36,361 nucleotides of DNA, taken from the NCBI GenBank assembly GCA_038200385.1, contig JBBPYA010000146.1, positions 1 to 36,361 of the forward strand, in the 5' to 3' direction. Under the pieces are notes generated by a model. That model saw only the letters and a list, made by a program, of their open reading frames with translations. It was not told the DNA's origin and searched no databases. Of this stretch, positions 15,411 through 23,019 are shown piece after piece. The stretch is from JBBPYA01 sp038200385 (GTDB taxonomy: Bacteria; Actinomycetota; Actinomycetes; Mycobacteriales; Geodermatophilaceae). Position 1 is the first letter of the stretch. Each line of letters opens with the position of its first letter. The position numbers were made by a program, and so were the translations under genes.

Positions 15411-16661
15411 GTGACGACCCACTCGCAGCACGGGGGCCGCCGCGCCCGCCTTCAGGCGATGACCGGTCGGGAGTCGGTGACCCCGCTCGAGTTGTTCTTC
15501 GATCTGGTCTTCGTCTACGCCCTCACCCAGGTCAGCGAGCTGATCGCCGAGGACCTCGGGCCGGCGGGCATCCTGCGCGGGATGCTCGTGCTGGCCGTGC
15601 TCTGGTGGTCGTGGGTCGGCTACGCCTGGCTGGGCAACGTCGTCCGCGCCGACGAGGGCGTCGTACGGCTCGCGATGTTCGGGGCGATGGCCGCCTCGCT
15701 GGTCATCGCGCTGGCCATCCCGGAGTCCTTCGACGACCGCGCAGGCGGGCTGCCGGCACCTGTGGTGTTCGCCGGGTGCTACCTGGTCGTGCGCCTGGCC
15801 CACCTGTCGCTGTACTGGTCGGTGTCCCGGACCGACCCGGACCTGCGCCGGCAGCTGCTGCGCTTCATGCCCTCGGTGGCGGCGGGGACGACGATGCTCC
15901 TGGTCGCCTCCCAGCTGCACGGCAAGGTTCAGCTCGTGTTCTGGGTGCTTGCCCTGGTCGGTGACTTCGGGGGCACCATGCTCGGCGGTGCCCGCGGCTG
16001 GCGGGTGAACGCACCCGGGCACTTCTGCGAGCGGCACGGGCTGATCGTGATCGTCGCGCTCGGGGAGTCGATCGTGTCCATCGGCATCAGGGTCGTCGGG
16101 CGCCCCCTGGCCTGGCCGATCCTGGCGGCCGCCGCGCTGGGCCTCGCGGTCAGCGCCCTGCTGTGGTGGGCCTACTTCGACGTGGAGTCGATCGCCTGCG
16201 AGCGGGTGCTGTCCCAGTTGCAGGGCGAGGCGCGGGCCCGGCTGGCCCGCGACGGCTACACCTACCTGCACCTGCCGATGGTCGCCGGGATCATCCTGAT
16301 CTCCCTGGGGCTGAAGCTGGTCCTGGAGTACGTCGGCAGCGCCGAGGAGCACACCCTGGGCGACGCCCTGCCCGGGACCCCGCTGGTGGCGCTGTACGGC
16401 GGGGTGGCGCTGTTTCTGCTGGCCAACGTGGGCCTGAAGCTGCGGGCCCTGCGCAGTGTTGGCTGGCCCCGCCTCACCGCCGCCGTCGTCCTGGTCGCGC
16501 TGATCCCGGTCGCCGCAACGATGCCGGCGCTGGCCGCGCTCGCCGTATTGGTCGCGGCGCTGTCGGCCCTGATCGGCTACGAGACGTGGCACTACGCCGA
16601 GATCCGCGAACGGATCCGGCACGAGCACCCCGAGGCGGAGCCCGCACAGCCCGGCGACTGA
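15411..16661 (+). CDS. Low temperature requirement A (LtrA) family membrane protein
   Basis: A 416-residue protein with about ten to twelve membrane segments. The diagnostic start of the family is present: VTPLELFFDLVFVYALTQVS, followed later by FCERHGLIVIVALGESIVSI and an EEHTLGDALPG loop. LtrA was named from a Listeria cold-growth phenotype; the biochemical role of the family is not known. The GTG at 15411 follows a probable leaderless promoter. The C-terminus (YAEIRERIRHEHPEAE) is cytoplasmic and charged. Downstream is a non-coding stretch with a decayed cyclase fragment, then convergent glycosyltransferase genes. Confidence 0.92.
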   Translation: MTTHSQHGGRRARLQAMTGRESVTPLELFFDLVFVYALTQVSELIAEDLGPAGILRGMLVLAVLWWSWVGYAWLGNVVRADEGVVRLAMFGAMAASLVIALAIPESFDDRAGGLPAPVVFAGCYLVVRLAHLSLYWSVSRTDPDLRRQLLRFMPSVAAGTTMLLVASQLHGKVQLVFWVLALVGDFGGTMLGGARGWRVNAPGHFCERHGLIVIVALGESIVSIGIRVVGRPLAWPILAAAALGLAVSALLWWAYFDVESIACERVLSQLQGEARARLARDGYTYLHLPMVAGIILISLGLKLVLEYVGSAEEHTLGDALPGTPLVALYGGVALFLLANVGLKLRALRSVGWPRLTAAVVLVALIPVAATMPALAALAVLVAALSALIGYETWHYAEIRERIRHEHPEAEPAQPGD

Positions 16662-16681
16662 TGACCGAGCAGGTCGTCTAC

Positions 16682-16845
16682 GGTCCGCCGCCGGGCGGGC
16701 GCAGCGGGCGCCCAGCTCGGTGGCCAGTGCCTCGGTCAGCGGCGTGAAACCGGAGATGTCGGCGACAGCGCGGCTCCGGTGCCGCGCTCCGGCATCGGCT
16801 CGCCGCGGCCAGGGCCCGCCGCCGGTCCCCCGGCAGGTACGCCTC
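16682..16845 (-). pseudogene. Remnant of a class III adenylate/guanylate cyclase N-terminus
   Basis: Reading the minus strand from 16845 gives EAYLPGDRRRALAA, then in a second frame EPMPERGTGAAL, then in a third frame ADISGFTPLTEALATELGAR. Joined, this matches the usual start of large actinobacterial and Chloroflexi cyclase-fusion proteins, where the sequence reads ..RRRALAAGEPMPERGTGAAL and then FADISGFTPLTEALA. Two single-base deletions explain the shifts: one after RRRALAA, one removing a base from the Phe codon before ADISGF. The match ends near GARC, and everything after it (catalytic core, ATPase part) is missing, so the gene is dead. The 315-base gap between LtrA and the next gene holds only this remnant, a hairpin and a short repeat motif. 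Confidence 0.72.
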
Positions 16846-16884
16846 CGGGCGTCGCCGGGGCCGGCCTGCAGCATCGGCATTCCT

Positions 16885-16905
16885 CGCGGTTCCGGCGGCA
16901 CCGCG
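16885..16905. terminator. Stem-loop between convergent LtrA and glycosyltransferase genes
   Basis: CGCGGT (16885-16890) pairs with ACCGCG (16900-16905), and inside it CCG pairs with CGG past one mismatch. The location between convergent genes suggests a factor-independent terminator without a T-run. It also lies just upstream of the cyclase remnant on the minus strand. Confidence 0.4.
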
Positions 16906-16907
16906 CT

Positions 16908-16920
16908 CCCATTGTGCAGG
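16908..16920. repeat. Short motif CCCATTGTGCAGG shared with the 26.9-kb palindrome
   Basis: CCCATTGTGCAGG here matches CCCATTGTGTGCAGG at 26947-26961 except for a two-base insertion. Both copies lie between convergent genes. It may be a fragment of a dispersed intergenic element; two copies are too few to prove it. Confidence 0.35.
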
Positions 16921-16976
16921 CCCTCCAACGGCGTCGGGCTCGTCGGTCCCGGCGGGCTCCAGTCGTCAGCGCAGCG

Positions 16977-17840
16977 TCACCGGGCGGTCGCGCTGAGCGC
17001 CGGGGAGCGGGTCGGGGCGAGGGTCCACGACTGGGCCGCGGCGTCGTACGCGGCCAGGCCGAGGGCGGCGAAGCCGGTCAGCCAGCCCTGCATCGGCCAC
17101 CAGCCCCAGCGCCGGTGGAAGATCGCGGCGTTGCGCAGGATGTCGAGCAGGTGGTCCACCGGCGGATCCTGCACCGGGTGGTGCTGGTGGTGGGCCCACG
17201 CCCCGCCGACCCACGTCAGGTCCAGGCCGGCCGCGGCCGCGAGCTGGCCGAAGTCGGTGTCCTCCCCGCCGTAGCCGACGTAGTCCTCGCAGAAGCCTCC
17301 GATCCGTACCCAGTCCGCGGCGGTGAGCGCGAAGGACAGCGACCAGAACAGCCGGTGGTCGCCTCCGGGGAGCAGCTGCCCGGCCTGCGGCGTCGGGCGG
17401 GCGGGATGCCCCTCCGCGTCGACCGGCAGCCGGTCCAGGTCGTATCCGCCGGGCGGTGGCGGGGGCAGGTAGCTCACCGGTCCGCACAGCAGGCCGGGCC
17501 CGGCACCCGCCGCGGCGCCCCCCAGGGCCCGGACGGCCCGCGAGTAGCGCAGCACCAGGTCCGGCCCGGGGACGCAGTCCACGTCGAGGAAGACCAGGAT
17601 GTCCGCGCCGGCGTCCAGCGCGGCCCGCGCGCCGGCGTTGCGGGCCCCGGCCAGCGGCAACCCGGCCGCGGTCCTGGCCAGCGGCACGCCGCAAGCACCG
17701 GGCAGCTCCGGCGGCTCGCCGACGAGCACCCTCAGGTCGGGGCGGCGGGTTCCCCGGTCCAGACCGTGCTGTTGGCGGCGCAGATGGGCCTGCCGCCCGT
17801 ACACCGGGGTGATGACGGCGATCCGCTCACGACCGGTCAT
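16977..17840 (-). CDS. Family 2 glycosyltransferase with galactosyltransferase-like C-terminal motif
   Basis: A 287-residue GT-A enzyme. It begins ERIAVITPVYGRQAHL (nucleotide-sugar fold), carries the metal-binding DxD as VFLDVDCVPGPD (Asp86-x-Asp88), and later shows IGGFCEDYVGYGGEDTDFGQ, the GxGxEDxD motif of the beta-1,4-galactosyltransferase-type C-terminal domain. No membrane helix is certain. Donor and acceptor are unknown. The ATG at 17840 overlaps the upstream glycosyltransferase stop as ATGA, so the longer reading into that gene is rejected. It ends the left arm of the glycoconjugate island. Confidence 0.9.
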   Translation of the reverse strand: MTGRERIAVITPVYGRQAHLRRQQHGLDRGTRRPDLRVLVGEPPELPGACGVPLARTAAGLPLAGARNAGARAALDAGADILVFLDVDCVPGPDLVLRYSRAVRALGGAAAGAGPGLLCGPVSYLPPPPPGGYDLDRLPVDAEGHPARPTPQAGQLLPGGDHRLFWSLSFALTAADWVRIGGFCEDYVGYGGEDTDFGQLAAAAGLDLTWVGGAWAHHQHHPVQDPPVDHLLDILRNAAIFHRRWGWWPMQGWLTGFAALGLAAYDAAAQSWTLAPTRSPALSATAR

Positions 17841-18955
17841 CCGAGCACGCGCCGGTAGAGCTCCCGGTGCGCGCCGGCGATCCGCCGTCGTTCGCGCTGC
17901 CGCTGGACCGGGTCCGCGCGCCACGATGGGCGCTGCTCGTATGCCGCCCGCACGGCGGCGCACAGTGCCCCGGCGTCCATCCCGTCCTCGTCGTGCCGGT
18001 AGGTCAGGCACGGTCCCTGCTCGGCCAGGAAGCCGCAGGTGGGCGCGAGAACGGCGGTGCCGAGATCGCGGCAGGCCTCCAGCCAGCCGGAGTGGGTGCC
18101 GAACCGGTAGGGCAGCACCGACAGGTCCAGGCCCTGCAGGTAGTCCCACAGCTCGGCGTCGCTGAAGCAGTCGTGCACGGCCAGTTCGAGACTTCCCCGC
18201 CGCGCCGCTGCCCGCAGTCCCTCGGCCAGGTCCGAGCGGTACCGGGCACCGCCGGGTTCCATCACGTCGCGGTGGGCGTTCACCCGGAGCGAGGCGGCGG
18301 GCAGGTCCGCGATGGTCTGGCCCAGCGCCTCGATGACGGGGCCGGGATCCATGCTGGCCCGCAGGCTCTTGACGTGGACCCCGACGACGAACCCCTCGTG
18401 CGGCGGTCGCGGCTCGCGCATCCGGGCGAAGTCCACGACGTGCGGGTGGGGCAGCACGAGCGCCTCCCGCGCCCACCGGACGCGGATCGCCTCGGCGGCG
18501 CCCTCGGTCAGCGTGATGAGGGCGGCCGCGGCCGGGATGAGGACGTCCAGGTGCGCGTCGTGGGCGTCGCGGTCGCGGTGATGAGGGTTGCGCAGGTCGT
18601 GCACGGTGTACACCAGTGGCTTGTCCCAGCGCCGGAGTTCCTCGACGAGCTGCCGGAGTTCGGACGGACCCTGGGCGTCGAAGCCGAACTGGACGTGCAG
18701 GACGTCGAACTCCTGCCGATGCTCGCGGACCCAGGCCGCCGACAGCATCACCGGCGGCCACCACTGCCCGACCAGCGGGAGCGCCACGTCGGGTCGGGGG
18801 TCGGGCAGCCGGTGTACGCCGTCGTCATGGTCCGGGTCGCTCAGGTGGGCGACGTACACGTGCCCCGACGGGACCGAGGCAACCCGGATCGGCGTGCGGT
18901 CCCGGGCGTCGTGGGCCACGGGCCGGGCGAGTGTGCCGTGCGCAACCGAGTCCAT
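17837..18955 (-). CDS. GT4-like (GT-B fold) glycosyltransferase
   Basis: A 372-residue probable GT-B glycosyltransferase. The N-terminal half contains FDVLHVQFGFD and KPLVYTVHDLRNPHHRDRDA, typical acceptor-domain segments. The C-terminal half has VVGVHVKSL and CFSDAELWDYLQGLDLSVLP, followed by FGTHSGWLEACRDLGTAVLAP, which stands where retaining GT4 enzymes have their donor-binding E-x7-E loop; the first acidic residue of that motif is not obvious. The ATG at 18955 has a CGGAGC ribosome site. It is translationally coupled to the family 2 gene downstream and diverges from a second GT4 gene across 220 bases. Substrates are unknown. Confidence 0.82.
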   Translation of the reverse strand: MDSVAHGTLARPVAHDARDRTPIRVASVPSGHVYVAHLSDPDHDDGVHRLPDPRPDVALPLVGQWWPPVMLSAAWVREHRQEFDVLHVQFGFDAQGPSELRQLVEELRRWDKPLVYTVHDLRNPHHRDRDAHDAHLDVLIPAAAALITLTEGAAEAIRVRWAREALVLPHPHVVDFARMREPRPPHEGFVVGVHVKSLRASMDPGPVIEALGQTIADLPAASLRVNAHRDVMEPGGARYRSDLAEGLRAAARRGSLELAVHDCFSDAELWDYLQGLDLSVLPYRFGTHSGWLEACRDLGTAVLAPTCGFLAEQGPCLTYRHDEDGMDAGALCAAVRAAYEQRPSWRADPVQRQRERRRIAGAHRELYRRVLG

Positions 18956-19175
18956 ACAGCTCCGTCGTTCAGGAGGCCAGGTCCGACGCTGTGATCTACC
19001 CCGGCGCCGGGACGGTCAATCCACCTCTACCGGCGCGCCGGGCCGGCTGGTTCAACTCCGCGAACTCCGGGTATCCATCCACGCGACGACAACCGGCTGC
19101 CCGGACGGCCGCCCGGCCGGCCGGTCCGGCGCCGGCGGTGTCCGGGCGGCTGACGGACGTGGAGGAGGAGCGGTC

Positions 19176-20327
19176 TTGTCCGACACCTGTGTGCGGCCGC
19201 AGGGGGACGCCGCGCCGAAGCCGGCGACGGCGCAGACCGAAGGTGGCGCCGGCTTGCGGGATTCCAGACGACTTCGGGTGGCCCTCATCGCCTCGGCCCG
19301 GTACGCCATCCGGCAGCCCTTTCCCGGCGGCCTGGAGGCGCATACCTGGGCGCTGGCAAACGGACTGCGCGGACGCGGCCACCACGTCACGGTCTTCGCC
19401 GGGGATGGCTGCGACCCCGACCTGCAGGTCACCCAGATCGCGCTGAGCCGCCCGCAGCTGAGCCGGGCGGCCCGCGCCGACGTCAGCATGACCTCAGCGG
19501 AGTGGGTGCACGAGCACCATGCCTACCTCAAGTTGATGCTGGCGCTTTCCGACGGCTCGGCGGGGCGCTTCGACATCGTGCACAACAACACCCTGCACTA
19601 CCTCCCGGTGGCGATGGCCCGGATGCTGCCGGTCCCGATGCTGACCACGCTGCACACCCCCCCGACCCCCTGGCTGGAGTCCGCCATCCAGCTGCAGGAC
19701 TGTCCGGTCACCTTTGCCGCCGTGAGCAGGCACACCGCCCGGGCGTGGGCGCATCAGATCCCCGCGGTCCGGGTGATCCACAACGGGGTCGACCCCGCGG
19801 TGTGGCGACGCGGTCCGGGCGGCTCCCGCTACGTCTGGTCGGGGCGGCTGGTCCCGGAGAAGGGCGCGGACCTGGCGATCGCGGCAGCGCGCAGCGCCGG
19901 ACTCCCACTGGATCTCGTCGGGCCGATCAGCGATCCGGGGTACTTCCGGCGACGGATCGCCCCGCGGCTGGGTGGCGCCGTCCGGTACCTCGGTCACCTC
20001 GACCACGCGGCGCTGGCCCGGGTGATCGGCCGGTCGGCCGCCTGCCTGGTGACGCCACGCTGGGACGAGCCGTACGGGCTCGTCGTCGCCGAGGCGCTGT
20101 CCTGCGGCACACCGGTGTGCGGGTTCCGGCGGGGGGCGTTGAGCGAACTGCTCACCGACCGGGTCTCGGTGCTGGTCCGGCCGGACGACGTGGACGCCCT
20201 GGCCGCCGCGATGCCCCGCGCCCGCGCACTGTCCCGCGCCGCCGCGCACGCGTACGCGCTGCGGCACTGCTCCCAGACCGCGATGATCGAGGAGTACGAG
20301 CGGCTGTACGCCGAACTCGCGCGGTGA
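19176..20327 (+). CDS. GT4 family glycosyltransferase
   Basis: A 383-residue GT-B enzyme. RVALIASARYAIRQPFPGGL starts the acceptor domain, with the glycine-rich PGGLEAHTWALANGL loop. FDIVHNNTLHYLP and AVRVIHNGVDPAVW follow. The donor domain opens SRYVWSGRLVPEKGADLAI and carries the E-x7-E motif in EPYGLVVAEALSCGTPVCG. The start chosen is TTG 19176, five bases after a strong GGAGGAGGAG ribosome site; no in-frame ATG lies between it and the domain, and a GTG five codons later is the alternative. The first 30 residues are unstructured. The stop overlaps the next gene's GTG. It resembles MshA-like and trehalose/sucrose synthase-like GT4 proteins, but the acceptor is not deducible. Confidence 0.92.
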   Translation: MSDTCVRPQGDAAPKPATAQTEGGAGLRDSRRLRVALIASARYAIRQPFPGGLEAHTWALANGLRGRGHHVTVFAGDGCDPDLQVTQIALSRPQLSRAARADVSMTSAEWVHEHHAYLKLMLALSDGSAGRFDIVHNNTLHYLPVAMARMLPVPMLTTLHTPPTPWLESAIQLQDCPVTFAAVSRHTARAWAHQIPAVRVIHNGVDPAVWRRGPGGSRYVWSGRLVPEKGADLAIAAARSAGLPLDLVGPISDPGYFRRRIAPRLGGAVRYLGHLDHAALARVIGRSAACLVTPRWDEPYGLVVAEALSCGTPVCGFRRGALSELLTDRVSVLVRPDDVDALAAAMPRARALSRAAAHAYALRHCSQTAMIEEYERLYAELAR

Positions 20328-21313
20328 TCGGGTACTACGTCCATCACGTCGGGAGCGGGCACCTGAGCCAGGCTTCCTGCATCGCCGCGGCGCTGGCCGA
20401 CGAGGTGACCGTCCTGTCGTCGCTGCCCCGGCCGGAGGGCTGGCAGGGGGAGTGGGTCCTGCTGCCACGGGACGACACGGGTGGGCCGCCGGTCGACCCC
20501 ACCGCTCAGGGGCGGCTGCACTGGGTCCCGAGGGGGGACGACGGGCTGTGCCGGCGGATGGCGACGATCTCGGGGTGGCTCGACCGGCGCCGTCCCCGCG
20601 CGCTGGTCTCCGACGTCTCCGTCGAGGTCGCCGTCCTGGCCCGGCTGCACGGTGTCCCGGTGGTCTCCGTCGTCCTCCCCGGCGAGCGCGGTGATCCGGC
20701 TCATCAGCTCGGGTTCGCGGTGTCCGATGCCTTGCTCGCACCGTGGCCCGCTCCGTCCCCCAGCGCGGACGACGACGACCGGGTGCAGTACGTGGGGGCG
20801 ATCTCCCGCTTCGACGGCCGCGACCGGATCGTCGCCACCCCGAGCGGAGCACATCGAGTCCTGGTGCTGCACGGACGAGGCGGCTGCGACCTGGACCCGG
20901 ACGATGTGCCGGCCGCGGCCCGGGCGACACCGGGCTGGACGTGGACGGCGTTGGGCGGCCCGTCCGCCGACTGGCGACCCGATCCGTGGCCCGAGCTGTG
21001 CGCCGCCGACGTGGTCGTGGTCCATGCCGGACTCGCGGCGCTGGCCGACGTCGCGGCTGCCCGCCGGCCCGCTGTGGTCATCGCGCAGGACCGGCCGCAC
21101 AGCGAGCAGCAGGCGACGGCCCGGGCGGTCGAGGCCGCCGGGCTCGCGGTGGTCCTCCCCTGCTGGCCCGAGCCCGGGAGCTGGCGCGGGCACCTGGACC
21201 ACGCTGCCGCCGTGGGCGGGCAGCGGTGGGCCGAATGGTCCTCCGGCGACGGCGCAGTCCGCGCGGCCGCGGTCGTCGAGTCCGTGGCGGCCGGACGCGC
21301 TCCCGCCGCTTAG
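20324..21313 (+). CDS. MurG/GT28-like glycosyltransferase
   Basis: A 329-residue GT-B protein. It opens IGYYVHHVGSGHLSQASCIA, the glycine-rich GxGH loop of MurG/GT28 relatives. RRRPRALVSDVSVEVAVLAR and GVPVVSVVLPGER match the acceptor domain. The C-terminal half contains LVLHGRGG, DVVVVHAGLAALADVAAARR (the GT28 C-terminal H-G-G/A-type donor loop) and IAQDRPHSEQQATAR. The start is GTG 20324, overlapping the TGA of the GT4 gene. The final TAG overlaps the TAA of the convergent family 2 gene by three bases, so no terminator can lie between them. A UDP-sugar donor is likely from the fold; the acceptor is unknown. Confidence 0.85.
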   Translation: MIGYYVHHVGSGHLSQASCIAAALADEVTVLSSLPRPEGWQGEWVLLPRDDTGGPPVDPTAQGRLHWVPRGDDGLCRRMATISGWLDRRRPRALVSDVSVEVAVLARLHGVPVVSVVLPGERGDPAHQLGFAVSDALLAPWPAPSPSADDDDRVQYVGAISRFDGRDRIVATPSGAHRVLVLHGRGGCDLDPDDVPAAARATPGWTWTALGGPSADWRPDPWPELCAADVVVVHAGLAALADVAAARRPAVVIAQDRPHSEQQATARAVEAAGLAVVLPCWPEPGSWRGHLDHAAAVGGQRWAEWSSGDGAVRAAAVVESVAAGRAPAA

Positions 21314-22053
21314 ACCGCGGTCCCGATGTCGCTGCCGGAGTCCTCGGCGAGCACCCGATCGGGCAGGTCCTGCAGGAAGCGGCTCAGCCCGTCCGGCGCC
21401 CGGGCCTGCCGGCGGCCGCTGGTCAGCACCGGTACGTCGTCGGCCCAGGCGATCCGGCAGCCGGCCTCGGCCAGCGCCGCGACCAACGCGACGTCCTCTC
21501 CGGAGCGCAGCGCCGCGAACCCGCCCGCGCTCAGGTATGCCGCCGCCGCGAAGCCGAGGTTCGCCCCGTGGACATGACCGTGTCCCCAGCACTGTCGGTA
21601 GCCACTCAGGTAGGCCTGCCTGCGACCCTCGGAGTAGGCGGACCAGTCGTCCACTGTCACCGTGCCCGCGACCGCGTCGTACCCCGCGCGGGCGTAGTAG
21701 CGGTGCCGCTGCAGCCAGCTCGGCCCGACTGTGCTGTCCGCATCGGTCATGGCCAGCCAGAGCCCGTCGGCGCCGTACTGCTCGAGCAACACCGCACAGC
21801 CGGCGGCCCGGGCGGCCCCGACGTTGCCTTCGGCCAGTCCGAGGATCCGGGTGGACGCGCCGACGGGTCCCGCCGCCTCGACCACGTCGGCGCTGCCGTC
21901 CGTGCAGCCGTCGAGGACGACGACCACGTGCACCGGCAGTCCGACTGTCGCCGACGCCGTCCGCACCGCCTCCAGGCAGGGCGCGAGCAGCTCGGCCTCG
22001 TCACGCACCGGGATGACCACGCCCATCCGGGTCGGCGGCCGCCGCAGGGTCAC
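21310..22053 (-). CDS. Family 2 glycosyltransferase
   Basis: A 247-residue GT-A enzyme. GVVIPVRDEAELLAPCL is the nucleotide-binding start, VVVLDGCTDGSADVV the first acidic segment, and LWLAMTDADSTVGPSWL carries the metal-binding Asp104-x-Asp106. HVHGANLGFAAAAYLSAGGF and GEDVALVAALAEAG are the acceptor-side motifs. The GTG at 22053 overlaps the PIG-L stop (GTGA), which argues against the longer upstream reading; an internal ATG at codon 10 is also possible. It is translationally coupled to a PIG-L deacetylase, so the deacetylase substrate is probably a glycan or lipid that this enzyme makes or extends. Confidence 0.92.
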   Translation of the reverse strand: MTLRRPPTRMGVVIPVRDEAELLAPCLEAVRTASATVGLPVHVVVVLDGCTDGSADVVEAAGPVGASTRILGLAEGNVGAARAAGCAVLLEQYGADGLWLAMTDADSTVGPSWLQRHRYYARAGYDAVAGTVTVDDWSAYSEGRRQAYLSGYRQCWGHGHVHGANLGFAAAAYLSAGGFAALRSGEDVALVAALAEAGCRIAWADDVPVLTSGRRQARAPDGLSRFLQDLPDRVLAEDSGSDIGTAV

Positions 22054-22874
22054 TCGAACACCACCTCGCGGGTGCGGCAAAGCCGCTCCAACATGCCCGC
22101 GGTCAGGAGGGCTGCATCCTCATCGGCGGCGGACAGGGCCGTGATCTGCGAGGTGAAGCACTCGACCGCCGCCAGCTTGGCCCGGTACGCCTGCGCCGGC
22201 AGGGCGATCGAGCGCGCAGTGGACCACGGCACCCGCGCATCGCCGGGCGTGGCCCAGTGCCAGGTCCATATCGGGTACGTCAGCAGCTGTACGCCGTACC
22301 TGCCCGTGACCGCCGCACGGGCCGCCCGGCCGACCGCGTCATGGTCGGGATGCCCGTCACCGTCCCAGGTGGACATACACCACGTCCCGGGTCCCGCCGC
22401 GGCCAGCAGCCCGGCCAGCGCGGCAGTCAGGGCCGGCTCCGCGGCCGCCACCGCGCCGTCGGCGAGACCGAGGCGGTGGACGGTGACCGAACCGAGGCCG
22501 AGCCGCTCCAACGCTGCGGTCGACTCCGCCCGGCGCCGCGCCGCGAGTTGTCCGGGATCATTCGTCGGCGACCCCGGGTGGGAGGCCTCCCCGTCCGTCA
22601 CCGCCACCACGTCGATGGCGGCACCCCGGTCGGCCAGCATCCGGAGCAGGCCACCCACGCCGAGGACTTCGTCGTCCGGATGCGGGGCCAGCAGGATCAC
22701 CCGACGGCAGCCGGACAGATCCAGGGCCGGGAAACCGTTCAGCGCGGGCCAGGCCTGCCAGTCCCGCTCCGGCGTGCCGGCGCCCACGATCACCGTCAGC
22801 ACGGGGGGCCGGTCCAGGCCGCCGGGTGGATGTCGGGCACGGCACTCCTCGGTCGGGGATGCCCAGCGTCGCAT
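22050..22874 (-). CDS. PIG-L/LmbE family N-deacetylase
   Basis: A 274-residue zinc deacetylase of the PIG-L family. Zinc and catalytic motifs are visible: VILLAPHPDDEVLGVGG (His65, Asp67, Asp68) and DGDGHPDHDAVGRAA (His175, His178). DGEASHPGS is another family segment. Family members remove acetyl groups from N-acetylglucosamine-linked compounds, as MshB does in mycothiol synthesis, BshB in bacillithiol synthesis and PIG-L in GPI anchors. The first 24 residues (Arg/Pro-rich) are atypical, so GTG 22802 is a serious alternative start. It is coupled to the family 2 glycosyltransferase. It is not assigned as mshB because its glycosyltransferase neighbours differ from the mycothiol genes. Confidence 0.9.
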   Translation of the reverse strand: MRRWASPTEECRARHPPGGLDRPPVLTVIVGAGTPERDWQAWPALNGFPALDLSGCRRVILLAPHPDDEVLGVGGLLRMLADRGAAIDVVAVTDGEASHPGSPTNDPGQLAARRRAESTAALERLGLGSVTVHRLGLADGAVAAAEPALTAALAGLLAAAGPGTWCMSTWDGDGHPDHDAVGRAARAAVTGRYGVQLLTYPIWTWHWATPGDARVPWSTARSIALPAQAYRAKLAAVECFTSQITALSAADEDAALLTAGMLERLCRTREVVFE

Positions 22875-22987
22875 CCGTAATGCCGGTCGGCATGTCGTGG
22901 CCGCCGGTGTTTCTCCCCCCGGGGGACGTCACCGAGGCGACACCTGAGTAGTCCCTACGACGACTGTCGCGGCGGCAACGGCTGGTA

Positions 22988-23001
22988 GAGGAAGTTTCCT
23001 C
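22988..23001. promoter_or_regulatory. 14-bp palindrome GAGGAAGTTTCCTC
   Basis: Six-base inverted arms (GAGGAA, TTCCTC) around GT lie in the 145-base gap between the PIG-L start and the helicase stop, both on the minus strand. With a two-base loop it fits an operator better than a hairpin. It is unusually A/T-rich for this window. The protein that would bind it is unknown. Confidence 0.35.
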
Positions 23002-23019
23002 GCACGGGCGTCGGTCGAT

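Noticed and set aside
15390..16928. A 512-codon minus-strand reading containing ADISGFTPLTEALATELGA as an intact cyclase gene
   Set aside because: Only the first part resembles a cyclase. The rest is the antisense shadow of LtrA, so the match is a fragment, listed as a pseudogene.
18956..19175. A small gene in the divergent gap between the two GT4-like genes
   Set aside because: The readable frames there lack a start with a ribosome site. The only good ribosome site belongs to the TTG start at 19176.
22050..22874. Naming the PIG-L gene mshB (mycothiol synthesis)
   Set aside because: The family and motifs fit, but the neighbours are glycosyltransferases unlike the usual mycothiol context, and PIG-L proteins have many substrates.
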